This document shows positions 19,044 through 28,826 of a stretch of 64,000 nt of DNA, in pieces. Made by a program: the position numbers and the translations under genes. Under the pieces are notes generated by a model that saw only the letters and a program-made list of their open reading frames with translations, was not told the DNA's origin and did no database searches. How positions within the stretch are numbered: position 1 is the first letter of the stretch; every line of letters begins with the position of its first letter. The DNA is taken from the NCBI RefSeq assembly GCF_030246885.1, contig NZ_CP126739.1, forward strand, positions 2,170,001-2,234,000, read 5' to 3'. Source of the DNA: Microbacterium sp. zg-B185. Lineage in GTDB: Bacteria > Actinomycetota > Actinomycetes > Actinomycetales > Microbacteriaceae.

Positions 19044-22000
19044 ATGCGCGCGCCCGAACCCGTCATCGTCTACCCGCCGGAGCTGCCCGTCAGCGGGGCG
19101 CGGGACGAGATCGCGCGCGCGATCCGCGATCACCAGGTCGTGATCGTCGCGGGCGCGACCGGTTCGGGCAAGACGACCCAGCTTCCGAAGATCTGCCTCG
19201 AGCTGGGCCGGAGTCGGATCGCGCACACCCAGCCGCGCCGGATCGCCGCGCGCACGATCGCGGAGCGCATCGCCGAAGAGCTCGAGGTGCCGCTGGGCAC
19301 GACGGTCGGATACAAGGTCCGCTTCACCGACAAGGTGCAGGAGGACACCCGCGTCACGCTGATGACCGACGGCATCCTGCTCAACGAGATCCACCGTGAC
19401 CGGCTGCTGCGCCGCTACGACACGATCATCGTGGACGAGGCCCACGAGCGCTCCTTGAACGTGGACTTCCTCATCGGCTACCTCACCGAGGTGCTGCCCA
19501 AACGCCCCGACCTGCGGGTCATCGTCACGAGCGCGACGATCGATCCGGAGAGCTTCGCCACGCACTTCGCCGACGCCGAGGGCAACCCGGCCCCGATCAT
19601 CGAAGTCTCCGGCCGGACGTACCCGGTGGAGATCCGCTACCGCGGTCCCGACGCCGGGGCGGCCGAGCGGTCCCCCGGCGACGCCGAGCGGAGGGCGGAC
19701 ACGTCCAGCGCCGGCGACGAGGTCGACGGGATCACGGCCGCGCTGCGCGAACTGGATCGCGAAGCCCCCGGCGACGTGCTGGTGTTCCTGCCGGGTGAGG
19801 CGGAGATCCGGGACGCGATGGATGCCGTTTCGGGCATGTACGCGAAGGCCTCCGCTCCGGTCGAGGTGCTGCCGCTGTACGGCCGGCTCAGCGCGGCCGA
19901 GCAGCACCGTGTCTTCGAACGCTCGAAGGTCGCCGGTGTGCGGCGGAGGGTGATCCTGGCCACCAACGTCGCCGAGACGAGCCTGACCGTGCCCGGCATC
20001 AAATACGTGATCGACACCGGCACTGCGCGCATCTCCCGCTACAGCAATCGCACGAAGATCCAGCAGCTGCCGATCGAGGCGATCTCGCAGGCATCCGCCC
20101 AGCAGCGGGCCGGCCGGGCCGGCCGCACGGCAGCGGGGATCGCGATCCGGCTGTACTCCGAGGACGATTTCGACAAGCGCCCCGAGTTCACCGAGCCGGA
20201 GATCCTGCGCACCAGCCTGGCCTCGGTCATCCTGCAGATGCTCTCGCTCGGTTTCGGCGACATCGCCTCGTTCCCGTTCTTGACTCCCCCCGATTCGCGC
20301 GGGGTCAAGGCGGCGATCGACCTGCTGCTGGAGCTGGGAGCCGTCCGTCCGTCCGGCGACGCACGCGCACGGCGCGGCGCCGAGGGGCGGGCGGCAGCCG
20401 GGACGGGCACCCGACTGACCGACCTGGGTCGCGAGATCTCACGGCTGCCGATCGACCCCCGCTTCGCCCGGATGCTCATCGAGGCGCGGCGCACCGGCGT
20501 AGCCCGCGACGTGCTGGCGATCGTGGCCGGGATGTCCATCCAGGACGTGCGGGAGCGCCCCGAGGATCGCCGCGAGGAAGCGGACCGGCTGCACGCCCGG
20601 TTCGTGGACCCGACGAGCGACTTCGTCACGCTGCTGAACCTGTGGAACCATCTGCAGGAGCAGCAGTCCGCGCTCGGCTCCAGCGCCTTCCGGCGGCTGT
20701 GCCGCTCGGAGTACCTGAACTATGTGCGGGTGCGCGAGTGGGTCGACGTGCACCGGCAGCTGCGGACGCTGATGGGCGGACAGCGCGACGGCAAGGCACC
20801 CGCCTCCGCTCAGCCGTCCGCCGCCCCCGGGGCGAACGCCGACGACCTGCACAAGGCGATCCTGTCCGGGCTGCTCTCGCACATAGGGATCCTGGACGAG
20901 CGCAGCGCGGCCAAGCCGGTCGCGGCCCGCTCGACGGGCGGGCGCAGCGAGGCCAAACGTGCGCAGGGCGGTGAGTACCTCGGCGCGCGCGGGGCACGGT
21001 TCGCGATCTTCCCCGGCTCCGGCCTGCGCAAGAAGCGCCCGTCCGCGGTGATGGCCGCAGAGCTGGTCGAGACGTCGCGGCTGTTCGCCCGGACGGTCGC
21101 GGCGATCGATCCGGCATGGGCGGAGCAGCTGGCCGGTGACCTCGCCAAACGTCAGCTCAGCGAGCCGCACTGGTCCAAGACGGCCGGCGCGGCATCCGTC
21201 TACGAGAAGGTGACCCTGTTCGGGGTGGAGATCATCCCCCGGCGCCGAGCCCAGCTCGCCCGGTTCGACCGGCCGCTGGCCCGTGAGCTGTTCGTGCGTC
21301 ACGCCCTGGTCGAGGGCGAATGGGACCCGTCCGGGCTGGACAAGCGACTCACCGCCTTCGAACGGCGCAACCTGGAGCTGCGCCGCCGCCTGGAGAAGAT
21401 CGAGGAGCGGGAGCGCCGCCGCGACATCCTGGTCGGCGATGAGGCGGTGTTCGCCTTCTACGACGCGCGACTGCCCCGTGACGTCTTCGACGTGCGATCG
21501 TTCGAGGCGTGGTGGCGGGATGCCGCGGCGCGCACCCCGCATCTGCTGGACATGACCGAGGCCGACCTCCTGGATGATGCGGCGCGGGCGGACGAGCGCG
21601 ACTTCCCTGCGCGCTGGCGGCAGCAGGACCAGGTCCTCTCGCTCAGCTACCGGTTCGAGCCCGGGTCCGAGGATGACGGCGTCACCGCCGTCATCCCGCT
21701 CGCGCTGCTGGCACAGGTACGTCCGGACGGGTTCGACTGGCAGGTTCCCGGCCTGCGCGACGAGCTGATCACCGCGCTGCTGCGCTCCCTGCCCAAATCG
21801 ATCCGCCGCCACGTCGTCCCGGCGGCGGACTGGGCCGCGCGGTTCGCCGAGGAACTGCAGGGTCAGGGACCGGAGGCGCACGCCGGACTGCCCGCCACAT
21901 CGCTGCGCGCGGCGCTGGCCGTGCGCATCCAACGGGTGGCGAACCAGCCGGTCACCGCGGCCGACTTCGACCTGGACCGCGTGCCCGTGCACCTGCTGGT

Positions 22001-23072
22001 GAAGTTCCGCGTCGTCGACGAGCGCGGGCGCCCACTCGGTGCGGACCGGGATCTGCGCGCCCTGCAGGAGCGGTTCTCGGACCGCGCCCGCAACTCCGTG
22101 GAGAAATCCCTCACCCGCTCGCTGAACGCGCGGGCCGAGCCCGATCGCCCCGGACCGGGCGCGGTGGCACCGCCCTCCGGTCCGGCCGGAGCGGCGGCCG
22201 GAGTGCAGCCGCGGACGGACATCACCGACTGGGACATCGGCGAGCTCCCCGCCGTCGTGGACACGAAGGTGGCCGGCGGCGTGGTGCGCGGGTACCCGGC
22301 CCTGGTGGATGAGGGATCCAGCGTCGCCCTTCGCGTGGAGGCCACGCCCGAGGCCGCGGAGCGCTCCACGCGCGCGGGCGTTCGCCGCCTGCTGCTGCTG
22401 GCCGTTCCCTCCCCCGCCTCCTACGTGCTGGAGCACCTCACCTCGGCCGAGAAGCTCGCGCTCGCGGCATCCCCCTATCCCTCCGCCAAAGCCCTCATCG
22501 AGGATGCGCGCCTGGCGGTGGCCGACGCCGTCCTGGACGAGACCCCAGGATCGGGCGCGGTGCGCACCCGCGCCGGCTTCGAGCGTGCCCGCGACACGTT
22601 CTCGTCCGCCGTGGTGGACTCCACGTTCCAGACGGTGTCGCTGGCCGCGCGCATCCTCACCATCGCGCGGGAGGTCGATCGGGCGGTGCGCTCGCAGAAC
22701 TCGCTCACCCTGCTCGGCGCGCTCAACGACGTGCGCGGACAGGTGGCCGGCCTGGTCTTCCCGGACTTCATCTCCCGCATCGGCGTCACCAGGCTGCAGC
22801 ACGTGCCGCGGTATCTGCAGGGCGCACGGGAGCGGGTGAACGCACTGGCGGACAACCCCGGCCGCGACCGGCAGCGGATGACCGAGTTCGAGCGGGCCGC
22901 GACCGTCTATGCGGATGCCGGCGGCTCGATCCCGCTGTCACCGGATGCCCCGCCGGCCATCCAGCGCAGCCGGTGGCTGCTGGAGGAGTATCGGGTCAGC
23001 CTGTTCGCGCAGCAGCTCGGCACCGCCGAGGCGGTGTCGCTGCAGCGGATCCAGAAGTCGCTGCGGGAATAG
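19044..23072 (+). CDS. hrpA: ATP-dependent RNA helicase HrpA
   Basis: A 1342-aa DEAH-box RNA helicase, close to the usual 1300 aa. E. coli HrpA unwinds mRNA-rRNA structures and rescues collided ribosomes. Order: Walker A GATGSGKTTQ at 37-46, DEAH in VDEAHERS near 131, motif III SATID, motif VI QQRAGRAGRTAAG near 350, the HA2/OB-fold region, then the HrpA-specific DUF3418 C-terminal half. Low-complexity Ala/Ser inserts occur near 215 and 590. TACGAT at 19030-19035 lies 8 nt before the ATG and no Shine-Dalgarno is seen, so the transcript is probably leaderless. Confidence 0.95.
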   Translation: MRAPEPVIVYPPELPVSGARDEIARAIRDHQVVIVAGATGSGKTTQLPKICLELGRSRIAHTQPRRIAARTIAERIAEELEVPLGTTVGYKVRFTDKVQEDTRVTLMTDGILLNEIHRDRLLRRYDTIIVDEAHERSLNVDFLIGYLTEVLPKRPDLRVIVTSATIDPESFATHFADAEGNPAPIIEVSGRTYPVEIRYRGPDAGAAERSPGDAERRADTSSAGDEVDGITAALRELDREAPGDVLVFLPGEAEIRDAMDAVSGMYAKASAPVEVLPLYGRLSAAEQHRVFERSKVAGVRRRVILATNVAETSLTVPGIKYVIDTGTARISRYSNRTKIQQLPIEAISQASAQQRAGRAGRTAAGIAIRLYSEDDFDKRPEFTEPEILRTSLASVILQMLSLGFGDIASFPFLTPPDSRGVKAAIDLLLELGAVRPSGDARARRGAEGRAAAGTGTRLTDLGREISRLPIDPRFARMLIEARRTGVARDVLAIVAGMSIQDVRERPEDRREEADRLHARFVDPTSDFVTLLNLWNHLQEQQSALGSSAFRRLCRSEYLNYVRVREWVDVHRQLRTLMGGQRDGKAPASAQPSAAPGANADDLHKAILSGLLSHIGILDERSAAKPVAARSTGGRSEAKRAQGGEYLGARGARFAIFPGSGLRKKRPSAVMAAELVETSRLFARTVAAIDPAWAEQLAGDLAKRQLSEPHWSKTAGAASVYEKVTLFGVEIIPRRRAQLARFDRPLARELFVRHALVEGEWDPSGLDKRLTAFERRNLELRRRLEKIEERERRRDILVGDEAVFAFYDARLPRDVFDVRSFEAWWRDAAARTPHLLDMTEADLLDDAARADERDFPARWRQQDQVLSLSYRFEPGSEDDGVTAVIPLALLAQVRPDGFDWQVPGLRDELITALLRSLPKSIRRHVVPAADWAARFAEELQGQGPEAHAGLPATSLRAALAVRIQRVANQPVTAADFDLDRVPVHLLVKFRVVDERGRPLGADRDLRALQERFSDRARNSVEKSLTRSLNARAEPDRPGPGAVAPPSGPAGAAAGVQPRTDITDWDIGELPAVVDTKVAGGVVRGYPALVDEGSSVALRVEATPEAAERSTRAGVRRLLLLAVPSPASYVLEHLTSAEKLALAASPYPSAKALIEDARLAVADAVLDETPGSGAVRTRAGFERARDTFSSAVVDSTFQTVSLAARILTIAREVDRAVRSQNSLTLLGALNDVRGQVAGLVFPDFISRIGVTRLQHVPRYLQGARERVNALADNPGRDRQRMTEFERAATVYADAGGSIPLSPDAPPAIQRSRWLLEEYRVSLFAQQLGTAEAVSLQRIQKSLRE

Positions 23073-23099
23073 GGTTTCGGCAAGAGAAAGGTGTCCGCC

Positions 23100-24041
23100 A
23101 TGGCCACAGCGATCGTCTACACCGAATTCGGCGGGCCCGAGGTCCTCACCCGGACCGAGGTCACCATACCCCCGCTCGGTGCCGGCGAGATCGCCGTGCG
23201 GGTCGAGGCGGCCGGGGTCAACCCGATCGACGCCAAGCTCCGCGCCGGCCGGCGCGCCTCGCCGGAGCTGACCGGACCGCGCCGGGTGGGCAGCGACGCG
23301 GCCGGAGTTGTCTCCGCGGTCGGCGCCGACGTCGACGGCTTCCTCGTCGGCGACGAGGTGATCGTCTTCGGTGCGTCCGGCACGTACGCGTCCGAGATCG
23401 TCGTGCCCCAGACGGACGCGCAGCCGCGCCCGCCGGGAGTCAGCGCCCAGGTCGGCGCGGCGCTGGGCATCCCGGTCGGCACCGCGTACCAGACGCTGCG
23501 CGCGCTCGCCGTCGGCCGCCGCGACACGCTGCTGGTGCACGGCGGATCCGGTTCGGTCGGGCAGGCCGTCATCCAGTACGCGGTGCTGTGGGGCGCGACG
23601 GTCGTGGCGACCTCGTCCGAGCGACGATTCGACCGCGTCCGCGAGCTGGGAGCGATCCCGGTCGCCTACGGCGAGGGGTTGGCCGACCGGGTGCGCGCGG
23701 TGGCACCGCAGGGTATCACGGCGGCCATCGACGCGGCCGGCACGGACGAAGCGCTCGATGTCTCTGTGCAGCTCGTGGCCGATCGCGACCGCATCGCCAC
23801 GCTCGTGCGCGGAGCGGATGCCGCGTCCTTCGGCATCCGCGCGTTCTCCGGCGGCAGCCCGCGGCCACTGACCGAGATCCAGCAGCGCTGGCGGCGCGAG
23901 GCGATGCCGGTGACCCTTGCGCTGCTGGCGGCCGGTCGGTTCTCGGTGGAGCTGGGTCCCTCGTTCCCGCTGGAGGCCGCCGCCGCCGCGCATCGCGCGG
24001 TCGAGGACGGCGTCGACGGCAAGATCACCCTCCTTCCCTGA
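23100..24041 (+). CDS. NADPH:quinone oxidoreductase-like zinc-less MDR protein
   Basis: A 313-aa medium-chain reductase of the quinone oxidoreductase group, expected to reduce quinones or enals with NADPH. It has the N-terminal GroES-like fold (EFGGPEVL, AAGVNPIDAK) and the nucleotide loop VHGGSGSVGQ near residue 145; the Cys zinc ligands of alcohol dehydrogenases are missing. AGAAAGG ends directly before GTG 23091, leaving no spacer, so I use ATG 23100 (9-nt spacer); the GTG start would add three residues. It follows hrpA by 27 nt and may be cotranscribed with it. Confidence 0.88.
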   Translation: MATAIVYTEFGGPEVLTRTEVTIPPLGAGEIAVRVEAAGVNPIDAKLRAGRRASPELTGPRRVGSDAAGVVSAVGADVDGFLVGDEVIVFGASGTYASEIVVPQTDAQPRPPGVSAQVGAALGIPVGTAYQTLRALAVGRRDTLLVHGGSGSVGQAVIQYAVLWGATVVATSSERRFDRVRELGAIPVAYGEGLADRVRAVAPQGITAAIDAAGTDEALDVSVQLVADRDRIATLVRGADAASFGIRAFSGGSPRPLTEIQQRWRREAMPVTLALLAAGRFSVELGPSFPLEAAAAAHRAVEDGVDGKITLLP

Positions 24042-24059
24042 CCCCCGTCGGCCCCTCGC

Positions 24060-24105
24060 GAGACCGGATGGGCGCGGCACGTCCCCGCGCCCTCGCCGCC
24101 GTCTC
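24060..24105. terminator. Nested hairpin between convergent genes
   Basis: GGGCGCGG (24070-24077) pairs with CCGCGCCC (24085-24092) over a 7-nt loop, nested in GAGAC (24060-24064) / GTCTC (24101-24105). It sits in the 138-nt gap between the convergent quinone reductase and sulfurtransferase genes and could end transcription from both sides. No T-run. Nothing else is seen in the gap. Confidence 0.4.
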
Positions 24106-24179
24106 ATCTGCAGGTCGTCCAGACCCGCCGCGCGCACGCGGCGTCACATTCGCTCACCCGCGCCCCGACCCCGGGTCGG

Positions 24180-25034
24180 TCATGCCGGGCCGACGTTCCC
24201 CTGCGGGGTGGGACCGGTCGCGATCAGGCGGCCGCGGGTGTTGGACCATTCGCTCCACGACCCGGGGAAGACCACGACCTCGATGCCGGCCAGCGCCCCC
24301 GCCAACGCCGTGTGCGCCGCCGTGATCCCGGAGCCGCAGTACGCCGCGACACGAGCGCCCTCCGCGACGCCGGCGGCGGCGAAGGCGGCGCGGATGGCAG
24401 TGGGATCCCGGAAGCGTCCTGCCTCCAGGTGCACGACGGTCGGGAGGTTGACCGCCCCCGGCACATGACCGGCCACCGGGTCGAGGGGTTCGATGTCACC
24501 GCGGTAGCGCTCCGGTGCGCGGACGTCCAGCAGGACCCCGGCGCGCGGCCATGCCGCGACCTGGTCGATCGTGGCAATCCCGCCGGTCGGCTCGGTGAGG
24601 GTGATGTCTCCGCGCGGCGGCTGGAGATCGCCGGTCTCCAGCGGCAGGTCCGCGGCGATCCACGCGCGCAACCCGCCGTCCAGGACGCGCACATCGTCGA
24701 CGCCGCAGCGGGTCAGCAGCCACCATGCCCGCGCGGCGGCGACGGACTGCACGTCGTCGTAGACCACCACCGTCTCGCCGGCGCGCAGCCCCCAGCGCCG
24801 GGCCGAGTCCTGGAGCGCTTCGCGGGTGGGCAGGGGATGCCGCCCCTCGGCCGGTTCCCCCTTGCGCGCGAGCTCGTGATCGAGATCCACGTACACCGCG
24901 CCCGGCAGGTGCCCGTCGAGGTAGTCCGGGCGGCCCTGCGGACGGTCCAGCCGCCAGCGCACATCCAGCAGACGGACGGGGGCACCGGAGTCGTGGAGGT
25001 CGACGAGCTCGGGCGGTGAGATCAGAAGCGCCAT
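24180..25034 (-). CDS. sseA: Thiosulfate/3-mercaptopyruvate sulfurtransferase (tandem rhodanese)
   Basis: A 284-aa protein with two rhodanese domains, the second active. It transfers sulfane sulfur from thiosulfate or 3-mercaptopyruvate to a thiophile. The persulfide-forming Cys is in AAYCGSGITA near residue 228; the CGSGITA loop fits the 3-mercaptopyruvate group. The first domain (LLDVRWRLDRPQGR, YLDGHLPGAVYVD) lacks the Cys as usual. The ATG at 25034 sits 6 nt after CACCAT on the minus strand; upstream codons lack similarity. It is divergent from metY across 101 bp. Confidence 0.9.
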   Translation of the reverse strand: MALLISPPELVDLHDSGAPVRLLDVRWRLDRPQGRPDYLDGHLPGAVYVDLDHELARKGEPAEGRHPLPTREALQDSARRWGLRAGETVVVYDDVQSVAAARAWWLLTRCGVDDVRVLDGGLRAWIAADLPLETGDLQPPRGDITLTEPTGGIATIDQVAAWPRAGVLLDVRAPERYRGDIEPLDPVAGHVPGAVNLPTVVHLEAGRFRDPTAIRAAFAAAGVAEGARVAAYCGSGITAAHTALAGALAGIEVVVFPGSWSEWSNTRGRLIATGPTPQGNVGPA

Positions 25035-25135
25035 GGCCCCATGGTGCCCCCGCACGGGGACACCGGCGCAGCGCCGCGTGCAACAGTTCGACACACGGCG
25101 CGGGCTGCGCGTGTCGTCGCGGCCAGAATGGGGTC

Positions 25136-26485
25136 ATGCCCGAAACCCCCCGTTCCTTCGCGACGGCGCAGGTGCAGGCGGGTTACCGGCCCGGCGTCGC
25201 CGAGAACACCGCCGTGCCGCCGATTTATCAGTCGAACGCGTTCGAGTTCTCCTCGCTCAGTGAGGCCCGCGACCGCTTCGCCCTCCGCCGCGACGGCAAC
25301 ATCTACAGCCGCGCCGCCAATCCCACCGTTCTGGTCTTCGAGGAGCGGGTGGCCGCGCTAGAGGGCGGGGTCGCAGCCGCGGGCGTCGCGTCCGGGCAGG
25401 CGGCGGTCGCGGTCGCTCTGCTCGCGCTGGCGAAACAGGGCCAGCACATCGTGGCGGCAAAGCAGCTCTACGGGGGCACGGTCGACCTGCTGCAGGACAC
25501 CTTCGCCGATTGGGGCATCGAGGTCACGTTCGTCGACCAGGACGACCCGGACGCGTGGCAGGCCGCGGTGCGTCCCACCACGCGTGCGCTGTTCGCCGAG
25601 TCGGTGACCAACCCCATCGCACAGGTCCTGGACATGCGCACGGTGGCGCGGATCGCGCGCGATGCCGGCGTCCCACTCGTGATCGACAACACCGTCGCGA
25701 CTCCCTATCTGCAGCGCTCCGGGGATTTCGGCGCCGATATCGTCGTGCACTCGGCGACGAAGTTCCTCGGCGGACACGGCACGTCGCTGGGCGGAGTGGT
25801 GGTCGACCTGGGCACCTTCGATTTCACCGCCGATCCCGCGCGCTGGCCGCAGCTGACGCAGCCGTACCGTCGCGTCCCGGGCGGGAGCCTGATCGACCGG
25901 TTCGGTGCGACCGGATCCCCGTACATCGCGCTGGTCAAGACGAAGTACGTCCACGACCTGGGTCCCTCGCTATCGGCGTTCAACGCTTCCCAGCTGCTGC
26001 AGGGGCTGGAGACGCTGGACCTGCGGATGCAGCGACACGCAGCCACCGCCCTGACCGCCGCACGCTATCTGGAGAGCCACCCCGCCGTCGCCCGCGTGCA
26101 TCACCCCGGCTTGGAATCCAGCGCCTGGAACGTGCTGGCCCGCACGTATCTGCCGCGTGGCGCGGCGTCCGTCTTCTCGTTCGACCTGCACTCGACGGGA
26201 GATCCGGACGCGGATTTCGCACTGGTGGAGCGATTCATCGGGCGACTGGAGGTCGTGCGGCTGGTGGCCAACATCGGCGACGCGCGCAGCCTGGTGGCCC
26301 ACCCGGCCTCGATGACGCACAGCCATCTGACGCCGCGCCAGCTCGCCGACGCCGGCATCGGTGCCACCACGATCCGCCTGTCGCCCGGGCTGGAGGATCC
26401 CGCCGACATCCTGCGGGATCTGGATGCCGCCCTGACGTCGACCCGCGTCGCGGCGCGGTCGGCGGTGGGTACGCTCGGAGGATGA
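25136..26485 (+). CDS. metY: O-acetylhomoserine aminocarboxypropyltransferase (sulfhydrylase)
   Basis: A 449-aa PLP enzyme of the Cys/Met metabolism family that makes homocysteine from O-acetylhomoserine and sulfide. Motifs: YSRAANPTVLVFEERVAALE near residue 58, VIDNTVATPYLQ and the PLP-lysine loop VHSATKFLGGHGT. The long form (about 430-450 aa) and insertion around PYRRVPGG suit MetY rather than MetB. CAGAAT at 25124-25129 lies 6 nt before the ATG with no ribosome site. The Gfo/Idh gene overlaps its end by ATGA. No metX or riboswitch is in view. Confidence 0.92.
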   Translation: MPETPRSFATAQVQAGYRPGVAENTAVPPIYQSNAFEFSSLSEARDRFALRRDGNIYSRAANPTVLVFEERVAALEGGVAAAGVASGQAAVAVALLALAKQGQHIVAAKQLYGGTVDLLQDTFADWGIEVTFVDQDDPDAWQAAVRPTTRALFAESVTNPIAQVLDMRTVARIARDAGVPLVIDNTVATPYLQRSGDFGADIVVHSATKFLGGHGTSLGGVVVDLGTFDFTADPARWPQLTQPYRRVPGGSLIDRFGATGSPYIALVKTKYVHDLGPSLSAFNASQLLQGLETLDLRMQRHAATALTAARYLESHPAVARVHHPGLESSAWNVLARTYLPRGAASVFSFDLHSTGDPDADFALVERFIGRLEVVRLVANIGDARSLVAHPASMTHSHLTPRQLADAGIGATTIRLSPGLEDPADILRDLDAALTSTRVAARSAVGTLGG

Positions 26486-27465
26486 CTGGACTGCGCTGGG
26501 GAATCCTTGCCACGGGCGGTATCGCCCACGCCTTCACGAGAGATCTGCGCACCGCCGGGCTGAACGTCACGGCGGTCGGATCGCGCTCCGCGGATTCCGC
26601 GGCACGGTTCGCCGCGGAATTCGGGATCCCGCGCGTGCACGGCTCCTACGAGCAGCTGGTCTCAGACCCGGATGTCGACATCGTCTACGTCTCCACGCCG
26701 CATCCGCTGCACGCGCAGAACGCGATCCTCGCCCTGGAGCACGGAAAGCACGTGCTCGTCGAGAAGCCGTTCACGCTGACCGGAGCGGAGGCGGCGGCGG
26801 TACGCGATGCGGCCGCGGGAACCGGTCTGCTGGCGATGGAGGCGATGTGGACGCGGTACCTGCCGCACATGATCCGCATCCGTGAACTGGTCGGCAGCGG
26901 CGCGCTGGGTGATCTGCGGGCTGTCTTCGCGGACCACACTCAGCGGATCTCGACCGACCCCGGCCACCGCCTGAACGCACTCGAGCTGGGCGGCGGCGCT
27001 CTGCTGGACCTGGGGATCTACCCCATCTCGTTCGCGTGGGACATCCTCGGCGCTCCTGTCTCGGTCACCGCGGCGGCGACGCTCGGCCCGACGGGCGTGG
27101 ACGGCGAGGTCGCGACGATCCTCGCGCACGCCTCCGGCGCGCTGTCGACCTCGATCTCGGCATCCCACGCGGCCGGCCCGAACACCGCTCACATCGTGGG
27201 GACCGAGGCGCGGATCGACATCGACCGGGTCTGGTACAACCCGACCTCGTTCCGTCTGGTCGCCCCCGACGGCAGCGTGCGGGAATCGTTCGAATCCGAG
27301 GTCGACGGACGCGGGATGCAGTACCAGGCGATCGCCGCCGAGCAGTACGTCGCCGAGGGGCGCAGTGACAGCGAAATCCTGCCCATCGACGAGACGGTGG
27401 CGATCATGCAGACCCTCGACGAGATCCGCCGGCAGATCGGGCTGCAGTACCCCGGCGAGCGCTGA
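26482..27465 (+). CDS. Gfo/Idh/MocA family oxidoreductase
   Basis: A 327-aa NAD(P)-dependent dehydrogenase of the Gfo/Idh/MocA family. It has an N-terminal Rossmann fold (GILATGGIAHAF, then YVSTPHPLHAQ) and the family EKPF motif (VLVEKPFTL near residue 95), followed by the alpha/beta substrate domain starting MEAMWTRYLP. This subgroup resembles trans-1,2-dihydrobenzenediol or D-xylose dehydrogenases, but the substrate is open. It begins within an ATGA overlap with metY, so its translation depends on metY, although no pathway link is evident. Confidence 0.88.
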   Translation: MTGLRWGILATGGIAHAFTRDLRTAGLNVTAVGSRSADSAARFAAEFGIPRVHGSYEQLVSDPDVDIVYVSTPHPLHAQNAILALEHGKHVLVEKPFTLTGAEAAAVRDAAAGTGLLAMEAMWTRYLPHMIRIRELVGSGALGDLRAVFADHTQRISTDPGHRLNALELGGGALLDLGIYPISFAWDILGAPVSVTAAATLGPTGVDGEVATILAHASGALSTSISASHAAGPNTAHIVGTEARIDIDRVWYNPTSFRLVAPDGSVRESFESEVDGRGMQYQAIAAEQYVAEGRSDSEILPIDETVAIMQTLDEIRRQIGLQYPGER

Positions 27466-27527
27466 GCGGACCGGCGCACCGGGCCAGCGCACAGCTGACG
27501 TCGGGAACCGCCTGTCAGACTGGACTC

Positions 27528-28766
27528 ATGCCCGACTCGCAGAACGCCCGCGTCGCCGTCTATCTGGACTTCGACAACATCGTCATCTCCTGGTACGACC
27601 GCGTCCACGGCCGCAACTCCTATGGCCGTGACCGCCAGCGCATCATCGAGACGCCGGAGGACCCGGAGATCGCGGAGCGACTGAGCGCGGCGACGATCGA
27701 CGTGGGCGCGATCATCGACTACGCGGCATCGTTCGGAACCCTCGTGCTCACGCGCGCGTACGCGGACTGGTCCTCACCCGTCAACGCGGTCTACCGCACT
27801 CAGCTGGTGGCCCGCGCCGTCGACCTGGTGCAGTTGTTCCCCGCGGCCGCCTACGCCAAGAACGGCGCGGACATCCGCCTGGCCGTGGACGTGGTGGAGG
27901 ACATGTTCCGGCTTCCCGATCTCACGCACGTGGTGATCGTCGCGGGCGATTCCGACTACGTCCCGCTCGCCCAGCGCTGCCGCCGCCTCGGTCGGTACGT
28001 GGTCGCCGTGGGTGTCGCCGGATCGACCGCGAAGTCACTCGCGGCCGCCTGCGACGAGTTCGAAGCCTACGACTCCCTGCCCGGTGTCCCCCGTCCCGCC
28101 CGTGTCGCGGCCGTGGCGAAGGAGTCCGGTTCGCGCACACCGTCCCGCGGGTCCGGGTCCCGATCCAAGGCCGCAGCGGCCGAGGCGGCAGCCGACGCCG
28201 CCGGTGCGGAGGTCACCGCCGAAGCCGCCGCCGAAGCGCCCGCCGCCGCCGCTCCCAAGACCAGGGGCGGACGCGGGGGACGCAAGGCTCCGGCGAAGGA
28301 TGCCGCGGCCGACCCTGCGGAGACCACCCCGCCGGTGGACGCCGACTCCCCGGCCGCCGTCCCGGAGACCGCCGAAGCCGACGCCGCAGCCGTGGAGGCA
28401 TCCCTGATCGACGCGCTGGGGCCGGCCACCCCGCCGAAGCGGACCAACCGCCGTGCGTCCTCGACGACCGTCGCGGCGAACGTCGACGCCGCCGATTCGG
28501 TCGCCACAGTGGAGGAGCCCTCCGAGGACCCTCAGGAGGTCGCCACGCGTCTGCTCGAGCGGGCGCTCCGGCTCGGGCACGACAAGGACGACGACGCCGA
28601 GTGGCTGCACAGCTCAGCGGTCAAGACCCACATGCGGCGGATGGACCCCTCCTTCAGCGAGAAGGCCCTCGGCTACCGGTCCTTCTCGGACTTCGTCAAG
28701 GCGCGCGAGTCGATCGCCGAGCTCGAGGAGACCGGACACGAAAGACTCGTGCGCCTCCGCGAGTAG
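27528..28766 (+). CDS. NYN domain protein with C-terminal OST-HTH/LOTUS domain
   Basis: A 412-aa putative RNase. Residues about 5-165 form a NYN (PIN-like) domain with acidic residues in VYLDFDNIVISW, ADWSS and AGDSDYVPLAQRC. About 170 Ala/Pro/Glu-rich low-complexity residues follow. The last 75 residues (from VATRLLERAL) match the OST-HTH/LOTUS fold, an RNA-binding module with the SFSDFV core. The NYN-linker-LOTUS order recalls eukaryotic MARF1/limkain proteins. CAGACT (27516-27521) lies 6 nt before the ATG, so translation is probably leaderless. Target RNA unknown. Confidence 0.85.
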   Translation: MPDSQNARVAVYLDFDNIVISWYDRVHGRNSYGRDRQRIIETPEDPEIAERLSAATIDVGAIIDYAASFGTLVLTRAYADWSSPVNAVYRTQLVARAVDLVQLFPAAAYAKNGADIRLAVDVVEDMFRLPDLTHVVIVAGDSDYVPLAQRCRRLGRYVVAVGVAGSTAKSLAAACDEFEAYDSLPGVPRPARVAAVAKESGSRTPSRGSGSRSKAAAAEAAADAAGAEVTAEAAAEAPAAAAPKTRGGRGGRKAPAKDAAADPAETTPPVDADSPAAVPETAEADAAAVEASLIDALGPATPPKRTNRRASSTTVAANVDAADSVATVEEPSEDPQEVATRLLERALRLGHDKDDDAEWLHSSAVKTHMRRMDPSFSEKALGYRSFSDFVKARESIAELEETGHERLVRLRE

Positions 28767-28813
28767 CCCGAGGCGGCGCCGCGGAACTCCTCGTCCCCGC
28801 CAAAACCGTCCGG

Positions 28814-28819
28814 TACAGT
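28814..28819 (+). promoter_or_regulatory. -10 hexamer TACAGT of the ROK-regulator promoter
   Basis: TACAGT lies 7 nt before the GTG at 28827 in the 51-60 nt gap after the NYN gene. No Shine-Dalgarno intervenes. If used, transcription would start at or next to the GTG. A clear -35 is not visible. Confidence 0.45.
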
Positions 28820-28826
28820 GTCGACT

